From Acaryochloris sp. CRU_2_0 (GTDB lineage Bacteria > Cyanobacteriota > Cyanobacteriia > Thermosynechococcales > Thermosynechococcaceae): a stretch of DNA of 64,000 bases. Of the stretch, positions 1 through 6,909 are shown piece by piece. The notes under the pieces are model-generated. The model was not told the DNA's origin and made no database searches. It was given only the letters and a program-made list of their open reading frames with translations. Position 1 is the first letter of the stretch. Each line of letters opens with the position of its first letter. The position numbers were made by a program, and so were the translations under genes. The stretch covers positions 48,113 through 112,112 of the forward strand of contig JAAUOM010000003.1 of the NCBI GenBank assembly GCA_012034865.1, read 5' to 3'.

Positions 1-1
1 C

Positions 2-772
2 GGCAATGAATTTTTTGATGTCCCCCTCTACGAAATTGACGGTAGCACTGGCGATCTCCGCTGGCGACTCTTCACCCCCTGGGGACCTGCATTAGGATTT
101 GTCGGCAATGTCAATTTTATGTTGGTGCTACAGGAGAAAAATAAGGCTTGGCGCTGGCGAGGCTTGGCGGGTGCAGTGCTGATGTGCTTTGTCTGTAAGT
201 CGCGTTTGGCTCAGCTTTGTATTGTTTTAATTCCGCTGCTGACCACGCTGTTATCGAAATTCAGTCGTCCCCTGATGATGGTTGGTATGGGGTTTGCCAG
301 TTTCTTGAGTGGAATTTTTTCTCCTGTCATTCTGCTGGCGCTCGAAAATTACTGGGAAGGTTTTAAGTCGGCTCGTGCGGGATCAACACGGGTTCGCATG
401 GCACTCAAACGGATTGCGATCGAGCGTTGGCAACGGGAAGCCCCTACCTGGGGGCATGGGGTTGTGGAAGATGGTCCCCATATTGTTGAATATATGCCCA
501 TTGGCTCTCACCACACTTGGGCTGGGGTCTTGTTTGTCAAAGGTATTGTGGGATTCTTTGCGGTTGGGATCCCAATGGTGTGGAGCTTTGTTGTCTTACT
601 GTTCAAATCAATGAACCCCCGCAATCCCACTGCTGGCACTGGGTTAAGTGTGGTGATGATTTTATTTCTCTATACCTTTGGCGAAAACTTAGAAATCTTA
701 TCTTACCTGTATTGGCATGGCTTAATCGTGATGGGTATTGCTTTTCAAGAATCTCCGCGTGATTTTCCTTAG
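2..772 (+). CDS. O-antigen polymerase/ligase-like membrane protein, 5' truncated by window edge
   Basis: The reading frame is open from base 2, well upstream of the first ATG at 119, so the gene begins outside the window. The visible 256 residues contain several hydrophobic helices and, near the C-terminus, a periplasmic-loop pattern SHHTWAGVLFVKGIVG, which resembles the SHN-x-yl-x6-G-l-x-G signature of the Wzy_C/O-antigen ligase family. Such proteins polymerise or ligate undecaprenyl-linked glycans on the outer face of the inner membrane. No partner gene is visible downstream; the next gene is a photosystem-related lipoprotein 440 bases away, so this is the 3' end of a cluster lying to the left. 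Family assignment rests on topology and this one motif. Confidence 0.75.
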   Translation, partial: GNEFFDVPLYEIDGSTGDLRWRLFTPWGPALGFVGNVNFMLVLQEKNKAWRWRGLAGAVLMCFVCKSRLAQLCIVLIPLLTTLLSKFSRPLMMVGMGFASFLSGIFSPVILLALENYWEGFKSARAGSTRVRMALKRIAIERWQREAPTWGHGVVEDGPHIVEYMPIGSHHTWAGVLFVKGIVGFFAVGIPMVWSFVVLLFKSMNPRNPTAGTGLSVVMILFLYTFGENLEILSYLYWHGLIVMGIAFQESPRDFP

Positions 773-1215
773 CAACAAATGGTTTTTGCACACCTATAAG
801 GGTAAAAATTGAAGGGAACCGACTCTCTGGCTAAAAATGTTTAGGGCTAATTTCGATTCCAGATTCCGCAGGTTGATTGAGAGAACCTGATAATTTAATC
901 TGAGTTGTTTTCTCAAGGATAAACAATTGCAGATCAACATTGTAGTCTTTCTATAGATAAGGATTTCAGGCTTTTTGTTTTAAGGAGCTGAAAGTTTTAA
1001 TATTAACCAACTGATCTCTAGGGCTGCCTGCATGATGCAGGCATCATGCAGGAGAAGCGAGGTTTATGTCGGTGAGCCAACCGGACTTTAAGAGTTGTGG
1101 GCACCGTATTATTTAGATTGGATGGAGCGAACGTTCATCACCAATGCGACAATAAACACACAACTAGGATTAAATTTGTTGACCAGCATCGGAAAACGGG
1201 TGAAGGACAAACAGC
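773..1215. other. Intergenic region with one strong inverted repeat
   Basis: No convincing gene is seen in these 443 bases. A short open frame starting near 1095 shares no recognisable motif and overlaps the psbP-like gene out of frame. The only notable structure is the hairpin at 1027-1052, listed separately. Confidence 0.6.
1027..1052. repeat. Perfect 11-bp stem hairpin
   Basis: CCTGCATGATG is followed by a four-base loop CAGG and then CATCATGCAGG, a perfect 11-bp inverted repeat. It lies 164 bases before the psbP-like start and about 255 bases after the preceding stop. There is no T-run after it, so a simple intrinsic terminator is unlikely; a protein-binding palindrome or a structured leader are alternatives. 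Confidence 0.6.
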
Positions 1216-1755
1216 ATGCTCAAAAGAATCGTAGCACTTGCACTCATTATCTTAAGTCTGACCTTACAAGCCTGCGCCTCTGGAACAGCCGGTTTGCAAG
1301 CTTATGCGGACAATATCGATGGCTACACTTTTATGTACCCCAATGGTTGGGCACCTATTAAAGTCCCTGGCAGTTCTGATGTAGTTTTCCATGACTTAAT
1401 TGAGGAAACGGAAAATGTCAGTGTGGTAGTCAGTGACATCACCAGCGACACTCAATTAACGGATTTAGGTGATCCCACTCAAGTGGCGCGCACCCTCTTA
1501 AACTCAGTGATTGCCCCCTCTAAATCAGGGCAAGAGGCCGATTTGTTAGCAGCCGATTCGCGCACAGAAGAGGATAAAGTCTACTACAGTCTGGAATATA
1601 CCGTTGATTTACCGATTGGTGAACGCCATAATCTGTCTACCGTTGTCGTTCGCCGAGGCAAGCTTTTTACCTTGAGCTTATCTACCCCTGAAGGTCGTTG
1701 GTCTAAGGTTGCACCTATCTTTCATCGGGTCGTTGATTCTTTTTCGGTTTATTAA
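1216..1755 (+). CDS. psbP: PsbP-like (CyanoP) lipoprotein of photosystem II
   Basis: The 179-residue product starts with a lysine/arginine n-region and a hydrophobic core ending in the lipobox-like LTLQAC (Cys19), so it should be lipid-anchored on the lumenal side of thylakoids. The mature part has the PsbP-fold landmarks: DGYTFMYPNGW near the start, the central FHDLIEETENVSVVVS strand pair, and a C-terminal LSLSTPEGRW. Cyanobacterial PsbP homologues associate with photosystem II and act in its assembly or stability. Length fits CyanoP (about 180). It is monocistronic, with a hairpin after the stop. Which PsbP paralogue this is cannot be decided from the sequence alone. Confidence 0.85.
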   Translation: MLKRIVALALIILSLTLQACASGTAGLQAYADNIDGYTFMYPNGWAPIKVPGSSDVVFHDLIEETENVSVVVSDITSDTQLTDLGDPTQVARTLLNSVIAPSKSGQEADLLAADSRTEEDKVYYSLEYTVDLPIGERHNLSTVVVRRGKLFTLSLSTPEGRWSKVAPIFHRVVDSFSVY

Positions 1756-1773
1756 TGTGACCTTGTAGCTGAG

Positions 1774-1820
1774 GTGAGTCTGCTAGCCGCTCTGAATTGA
1801 CAGCGCTAAAACAGACTCAC
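1774..1820 (+). terminator. Hairpin downstream of psbP-like gene
   Basis: GTGAGTCTG (1774-1782) pairs with CAGACTCAC (1812-1820), and the inner TAGC-GCT/AGC-GCTA arms extend the stem with small bulges. It sits 19 bases after the stop codon. The lack of a T-tract means it may stabilise the transcript end rather than terminate it. Confidence 0.45.
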
Positions 1821-1855
1821 TAGAATATCTGAGTGCAGCTAGAGTCACGTTTTTT

Positions 1856-1928
1856 GGGGAATTAGCTCAGTTGGTAGAGTGCTGCGATCGCACCGCAGAG
1901 GTCAGGGGTTCGAATCCCCTATTCTCCA
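1856..1928 (+). tRNA. tRNA-Ala (anticodon CGC)
   Basis: The 73-base cloverleaf folds completely: acceptor GGGGAAT with ATTCTCC, D-stem GCTC/GAGT, anticodon stem CTGCG/CGCAG, five-base variable loop, T-stem AGGGG/CCCCT with loop TTCGAAT. The anticodon at 1889-1891 is CGC, reading GCG (Ala). The third acceptor pair is G-U, the classical alanine identity element, which supports the assignment. CCA is not encoded. The HIP1 octamer GCGATCGC (1884-1891) spans the anticodon stem and loop. Confidence 0.95.
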
Positions 1929-2117
1929 TCATTAAGATCATCAAACTCCAATTCATATCTTTATATGTGATGCTTTTGCCGTCTCAGGGGCACAGTAGGC
2001 TGTGAAGCGCAATCAAGAAAAACAACCAGTAGAAACTATGTACTGCAAACGCTATGGGTATGCAAAGCTATATTAGAGAGACTACTTGATTAGAGACCGC
2101 TTGATTTAAGTGCTGTT

Positions 2118-2438
2118 ATGGCTCAAACCACTGATACTGACATCAGAGAACTGAAAGACTTGATTCTTGGCCTAGACAAGAAGATAGATGCTCTAGACAA
2201 GAAGATAGAGGTTTCTGTTGCTAAGACTGAGGAACGTTTCAACAGTATTGATCGAAGGTTTGACAGTGTTGATCAACGAATAGCTGACCTAGACAAGTCC
2301 TTAAACAAGCGCATTGACTCTCTTGAGCAACGTGCTAACGGCCAAGAAACTCGCTTCTGGAGTTTGGTGGCTATATTGGCTACCTCACTACTAGGGATTA
2401 TCGGTAAGGTGGTTTTCTTCCCTGTAAACAAACTGTGA
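2118..2438 (+). CDS. Small coiled-coil protein with C-terminal membrane anchor
   Basis: I do not recognise a named family. Residues about 8-80 are a continuous heptad-like coiled coil with repeating modules (LDKKIDALDKKIE, then SIDRRFDSVDQRIADLDK), followed by one transmembrane segment (LVAILATSLLGIIGKVVFF). Such 100-residue tail-anchored coiled-coil proteins are common in cyanobacteria and may act as oligomeric scaffolds. It stands alone between the tRNA and a toxin-antitoxin pair and precedes the latter on the same strand. No function is proposed. Confidence 0.6.
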   Translation: MAQTTDTDIRELKDLILGLDKKIDALDKKIEVSVAKTEERFNSIDRRFDSVDQRIADLDKSLNKRIDSLEQRANGQETRFWSLVAILATSLLGIIGKVVFFPVNKL

Positions 2439-2547
2439 GCAAAGGTTCCATCATTATTGGGTATAGCATTAATTGAGAACACGATTCTCTGGATATCTAT
2501 ATAGGACATCCTACGACTTGCACCATAGAGTGGTTCCTCTTATACTG

Positions 2548-2564
2548 GTACAGTAATACTGTAC
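2548..2564. promoter_or_regulatory. Palindromic operator of the toxin-antitoxin operon
   Basis: GTACAGTA-A-TACTGTAC is a perfect 8+8 palindrome with a single central base, 12 bases before the antitoxin start. A plausible -10 element TATACT lies at 2541-2546, so the palindrome would cover the transcription start. Phd/YefM antitoxins typically autorepress through such sites; binding here is inferred. Confidence 0.6.
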
Positions 2565-2576
2565 GAATCGTAAATA

Positions 2577-2861
2577 ATGCTGTCTCATGAACTCACGTAT
2601 ACCCAAGCCCGCGCCAACCTACGCTCAACCCTAGACGAAGTCATAGACAATCACTCAATTGTTGTGATTCGCTCCCAAAATAAACCCGGTGTTGCTTTAA
2701 TCGCAGAAAGCGAACTAACGGCAATGATGGAAACGATTCACCTTTTTCGCAGTCCGGCAAATGCTCGTAGACTCTTGGATGCTTTAGATGAGGCTGACAA
2801 TCACAAAGAACCTGCAAAGGATGATATTCAGGCCGTTGTCAAGGAACTAGGCTTTGACTAA
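2577..2861 (+). CDS. Type II antitoxin, Phd/YefM family
   Basis: The 94-residue protein begins with the family's DNA-binding region (YTQARANLRSTLDEVIDN) followed by the beta strand SIVVIRSQNKPGVALIAESEL, which is typical of YefM. The acidic C-terminal tail (DALDEADNHKEPAKDD) is the expected toxin-neutralising segment. The start ATG follows the palindromic operator closely and has no clear Shine-Dalgarno, consistent with a short or leaderless transcript. It overlaps the toxin gene by eight bases, implying translational coupling. Confidence 0.9.
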   Translation: MLSHELTYTQARANLRSTLDEVIDNHSIVVIRSQNKPGVALIAESELTAMMETIHLFRSPANARRLLDALDEADNHKEPAKDDIQAVVKELGFD

Positions 2862-3114
2862 GGGCTGTTTACTCGTTCGGCAATTCAGGGAAGACCTCGC
2901 CTATTGGATTAAACAGGATCGAAAAATTGCCAGCAGAATACTGGAATTGGTTGAGAATATACTAGAAACACCATTTAAGGGTCTGGGTAAACCAGAACCC
3001 CTTCGCTACGGCAAAAGCAACCTTTGGTCTAGACGGATCACGCAAGAGCATCGCCTGGTCTATAGGGTATCTGATGACCGGATAGAATTTTTACAAGCTA
3101 GATATCACTATTAA
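2854..3114 (+). CDS. Type II toxin, YoeB/Txe family mRNA endonuclease
   Basis: The 86-residue product has the YoeB arrangement: a basic helical first half, then KGLGKPEPLRYGKSNLWSRR, ITQEHRLVYRV and a terminal RYHY. The family active site uses Glu, Arg, His and a C-terminal Tyr, and matching residues (E, R in EHRLVYR; H and Y in the last four) are present, so the toxin looks catalytically intact. YoeB binds the ribosomal A site and cleaves mRNA. It starts eight bases before the antitoxin stop. The start could also be a few codons later, because the first residues (MTKGCLLV) are unusual for the family. Confidence 0.9.
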   Translation: MTKGCLLVRQFREDLAYWIKQDRKIASRILELVENILETPFKGLGKPEPLRYGKSNLWSRRITQEHRLVYRVSDDRIEFLQARYHY

Positions 3115-3300
3115 ACTATTGCCATCAGCTAAAGGGTGCTCCTCCAATGCATGGCATAGGCTTGTCTGTTCTCGATTAACCCAAATCGTTTTACAGTAGA
3201 TCAAGCAACCCTGCTGGTTGGCATCATGACTTAACCTAGTGAAACAGCGGTATGGGTTGACTTGAGAACCTGTTAGCCATTATTTCTCTAGAGGCCCTTC

Positions 3301-4325
<1,025 letters not shown>

Positions 4326-4491
4326 CCATGAGAGGGAAGCAAGTCTCTTTTTTCTTAAAGTTTCTGGAGAATATATTACCGCAAGCCCTAGACAGGTACC
4401 TGATGATCGATGATCTGGAATGGCTGCAGCAATTCTGACAGGTGCGTGCCATTTTGATAGGTTAGGGATAGATTTGCGGAGATAGTCTGCT

Positions 4492-4770
4492 ATGTCACCC
4501 ACTCAAATTCAGATTGGACAGTTGCACCTTCATCTTCAAGAAGAAGGAGAGGGTCACCCAGTTCTCCTGCTCCACGGATTTCCAGATTCTTCCTATCTTT
4601 GGCGGCATCAAATCCCCGTCCTTGCCCAGGCAGGGCTGTACGTCATTGCCCCAGATCTGCGTGGCTTTGGCGAATCTGATCAGCCAACAGAGATAAAGTC
4701 ATACCGCTTACAACTGATTCTTGAAGAGGATGACTTGGTCAAAGTGCTGACTGAGAACTTGGGTCGCTAG
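4492..4770 (+). pseudogene. Alpha/beta-hydrolase (epoxide hydrolase-like), N-terminal fragment
   Basis: The 92 residues match only the first third of an alpha/beta hydrolase: the oxyanion segment LLLHGFPDSSYLWRHQI and the following PDLRGFGESDQP are typical of epoxide hydrolases and haloalkane dehalogenases. The nucleophile-elbow region (GHDWG-type) and all later catalytic residues are absent, and the frame ends after ENLGR. The next recognisable sequence is an unrelated remnant on the other strand, so this is a true deletion product and not a single-base break. Confidence 0.7.
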
Positions 4771-4831
4771 GAGTGCCGGTCACACTACCGCCAATGACAA
4801 TAGCTTGTTGGGCAGGATGGATGCTGTTCAT
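4739..4831 (-). pseudogene. Possible remnant of FAD-dependent monooxygenase N-terminus
   Basis: A 30-codon minus-strand frame reads MNSIHPAQQAIVIGGSVTG before running out. AIVIGGSxxG resembles the first beta-strand and glycine-rich loop of FAD-dependent hydroxylases (usual form VIGGSMAGL). It overlaps the end of the hydrolase fragment head to head. Too short for certainty; a chance frame is possible. Confidence 0.3.
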
Positions 4832-5007
4832 GAAATACGTTCATTCTTGACGCTACTAACAGAGATACGACAGTCACTCTAGATTTGGATTTATCTGTTA
4901 GTCGGTTAATCCATGATCCCAATCACTGCAACAGAGCGGCTGGAAACACCCCAGTTTCCTCAGCAGTTTCTTAGACTATAGGTAACTGAAGATACACCAT
5001 AATTCTC

Positions 5008-5349
5008 ATGTCCTCACTCTCATTCATCCTACCGCTCCTTGTTGGTCTAACAATGGCTGTGTGGGGATCCCCTGCTTTAGGGGGAACCTCAACCCAGGGC
5101 AATGGCAATCCCACCCCTTCAGACTCAGCAAAAGCGCTGGGCGGCACACTGTTACCGACAAAGACTATATTTCCGCAGGTCGGCAATCTAACCATCACTC
5201 CCGTACCTACCTCAGACCTCACCCTCGAAGGGGTAGGGGTCAGGAAACGACCCTTGGTGAAGTCTAACAATTCCGATCCTTGGGAATCTGAATTACTGGA
5301 TGTGCAACGGCGCAGCGAATCGGGTTTTCTCAAAATTCCCATCAATTGA
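5008..5349 (+). CDS. Small secreted hypothetical protein
   Basis: No family is recognised. The 113-residue product opens with a good signal peptide (MSSLSFILPLLVGLTMAVW, likely cleavage after SPALG), followed by a polar, glycine/proline/threonine-rich mature part that ends in a more charged segment (WESELLDVQRRSESGF). The opposite strand is also open for a similar length but has no signal peptide or family features, so the plus strand is preferred. Isolated, with no obvious partner. Confidence 0.45.
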   Translation: MSSLSFILPLLVGLTMAVWGSPALGGTSTQGNGNPTPSDSAKALGGTLLPTKTIFPQVGNLTITPVPTSDLTLEGVGVRKRPLVKSNNSDPWESELLDVQRRSESGFLKIPIN

Positions 5350-5436
5350 GCTAAGCCTGCAAGCCGATCTTTGACACTGAAGTGTCCATGAGAACCGTGC
5401 CGTTTGAAAGGATATTGCTGATCAATTACTTAGAAT

Positions 5437-5736
5437 TCAGCAGCTTAAAACGGTAGGACGTTCATAGGGTGAGATGCCTTGCCCATCACTCGCGATCGCT
5501 GGCCAACACAAGTCTTCCTCATCATAAAGGGTTAGTACTTCCGGTTGAGCGCGAGTAATTTTGGCGACAATTTCTAAGGCATGCTCATGGACCAAGTCTT
5601 CCACATAGCCCGGTTGATGGGCTTTCGCTTCTTCTAGGCTGGCGAAGGGGCCAAAGAAATATTGACAAGCAGGAAGGGTTGTGTGAACCTCAACCCACCA
5701 GGGAATTAAAGGGTCTCTCATCAAAAAAGTAGACAT
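5437..5736 (-). CDS. DUF1816 domain protein
   Basis: The 99-residue protein has the DUF1816 pattern: PWWVEVHTTLPACQYFFGPF, then SLEEAKAHQPGYVEDL and the hydrophobic strand ALEIVAKITRAQPEVLTLYD. DUF1816 proteins are small, largely cyanobacterial, and of unknown biochemical role; some are found near phycobilisome or stress genes. The ATG is supported by GAAGAGG six bases upstream. It is followed on the left by unrelated genes and on the right by DUF2949 and ComFB-like genes on the same strand, with 50 bases between, suggesting one transcript. Confidence 0.75.
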   Translation of the reverse strand: MSTFLMRDPLIPWWVEVHTTLPACQYFFGPFASLEEAKAHQPGYVEDLVHEHALEIVAKITRAQPEVLTLYDEEDLCWPAIASDGQGISPYERPTVLSC

Positions 5737-5786
5737 AAAAACCTCTTCAATTATAATTTTTTAGTTTTAATGAATGGATGAATGGG

Positions 5787-5990
5787 TTAAGTTTCGTCAA
5801 CACTGAAAGAGGTTTCTATCCAATGAAACACTGCATTCAGCTCCTCTAATGTAATCAGCCCGTACTGCCATAACATCATGGGTAAAGGGCCTTGCTGTTG
5901 CGATTTGAGGGCAACATGGATCGACGCTGACGAAACCCCTAGCTCTTGTTGTAAAAAATCGATGAGTTGTTGATAACGTTTTGATTTCAT
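5787..5990 (-). CDS. DUF2949 domain protein
   Basis: The 67-residue product is almost entirely the DUF2949 motif: LIDFLQQELGVSSASIHVAL, then GPLPMMLWQYGLITLEELNAVFHWIE. Function is unknown; the family is cyanobacterial. The start at MKSKRYQQ is chosen because DUF2949 homology begins there. An upstream in-frame start at 6056 would overlap the next gene by 37 bases and adds residues with no family resemblance. Confidence 0.75.
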   Translation of the reverse strand: MKSKRYQQLIDFLQQELGVSSASIHVALKSQQQGPLPMMLWQYGLITLEELNAVFHWIETSFSVDET

Positions 5991-6019
5991 CTCAAGCACC
6001 TCAACACGGCAAATGCTTG

Positions 6020-6307
6020 TCAAATTAGTTCTGTTAAACGGAGTGACAGATGACACATCCCTTGCTGGAGCAGGCGTTCGATCTCAAGGCGTTGAGCCGT
6101 CGTCTGACCCCGTGGGGAGATATCTGTCTCTGTCTCCTGTAGGGCATAGGTATTGGGGATGCGGCTGAGAACATAGGCAATGAGTTCTTGTCTCAGTTGA
6201 GGATTACCCACCACCGCTTGATAGTCATGATTGGGGAAATGCTCCCCCAGTAAATTCGCTTCTTCCCACACTATCGGTAGTGTTCGATTCACGAGGGTCT
6301 TAGTCAT
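6020..6307 (-). CDS. ComFB-like late competence family protein
   Basis: The segment NPQLRQELIAYVLSRIPNTYAL resembles the ComFB core (a helix, then the VIAYALNRLPPLY-type strand) found in many small cyanobacterial proteins. ComFB-type proteins have been linked to competence and, more recently, to cyclic-di-nucleotide binding; which applies here is unknown. The ATG two codons inside the longest frame is preferred to the TTG that precedes it. It is upstream of DUF2949 and DUF1816 with 29-50 base gaps, likely an operon. Confidence 0.55.
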   Translation of the reverse strand: MTKTLVNRTLPIVWEEANLLGEHFPNHDYQAVVGNPQLRQELIAYVLSRIPNTYALQETETDISPRGQTTAQRLEIERLLQQGMCHLSLRLTELI

Positions 6308-6528
6308 AATCAATTGAATAATAAAAGTGTTGATTCAGATGCGGATCAGCCTAAATATTTAAGGTAACTGGCGGTTTGGGGATAAAACCAGTTGCGCTTG
6401 GATGTTATCCAGGTGGTGATCTCGTATGTGGAGCCTACTCCTCAAACATGGGGAAAATGTGAGGATAGACCTGAGAGTATGAGCTTTTGTATAGGATCGA
6501 GCCAGAAGTTTTTAGGGGAGTGGCACAG

Positions 6529-6909
6529 CTATAGTTGCCAGCCTAATACGCTAGCAATCTGGGTAGGGAGTTGCAAGGGATCAAAGGGTTTAGGAATCGT
6601 GGCGAGAACACCTAAATCTTTGTAACGGTTGTGATCCACGTTTTGGACTTTGGCAGTGAGCAACAGCACGGGGATTTTTTGTGTGCAGAGATTGGTTTGC
6701 AGTTTCCGAAAAGTTGTGGCTCCGTCCATATCCGGCATCATCACATCTAAGAGAATCACATCCGGCTGTTCTTTTTCGGCTTTGAGGATGCCTTCAGCTC
6801 CAGAACTCGCGGTGACCACCTGCCAATTTTCAATGGTTTCCAAGGCAATCTGCACTACTTCTTGAATATATTGCTCGTTATCAATCACGAGGATGCGCTT
6901 GGTTGTCAT
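6529..6909 (-). CDS. CheY-like single-domain response regulator
   Basis: The whole 126 residues form a receiver domain: acidic residues D10 with N11/E12 in ILVIDNEQ, phospho-acceptor D55 in VILLDVMMPDMDG, conserved Thr in VLLLTAK and Lys in PKPFD. There is no output domain. Its ATG overlaps the TGA of the sensor kinase gene (ATGA), so the two are translationally coupled and D55 is a likely target of that kinase. It would relay the signal by protein-protein interaction. Confidence 0.9.
   Translation of the reverse strand: MTTKRILVIDNEQYIQEVVQIALETIENWQVVTASSGAEGILKAEKEQPDVILLDVMMPDMDGATTFRKLQTNLCTQKIPVLLLTAKVQNVDHNRYKDLGVLATIPKPFDPLQLPTQIASVLGWQL

Noticed and set aside
1095..1361. 88-codon frame upstream of psbP
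   Set aside because: It overlaps psbP out of frame and shows no family features.
2118..2438. Third member of the toxin-antitoxin operon
   Set aside because: The coiled-coil protein is 138 bases upstream, before the operator, and lacks toxin or antitoxin motifs.
2548..2564. LexA box for the palindrome before the antitoxin
   Set aside because: The two GTAC half-sites are too far apart for the cyanobacterial LexA consensus, and the site sits exactly where a toxin-antitoxin operator is expected.
4971..5345. Long open frame on the minus strand opposite the small secreted protein
   Set aside because: It has no signal peptide, motif or ribosome site, while the plus-strand frame has a clear signal peptide.
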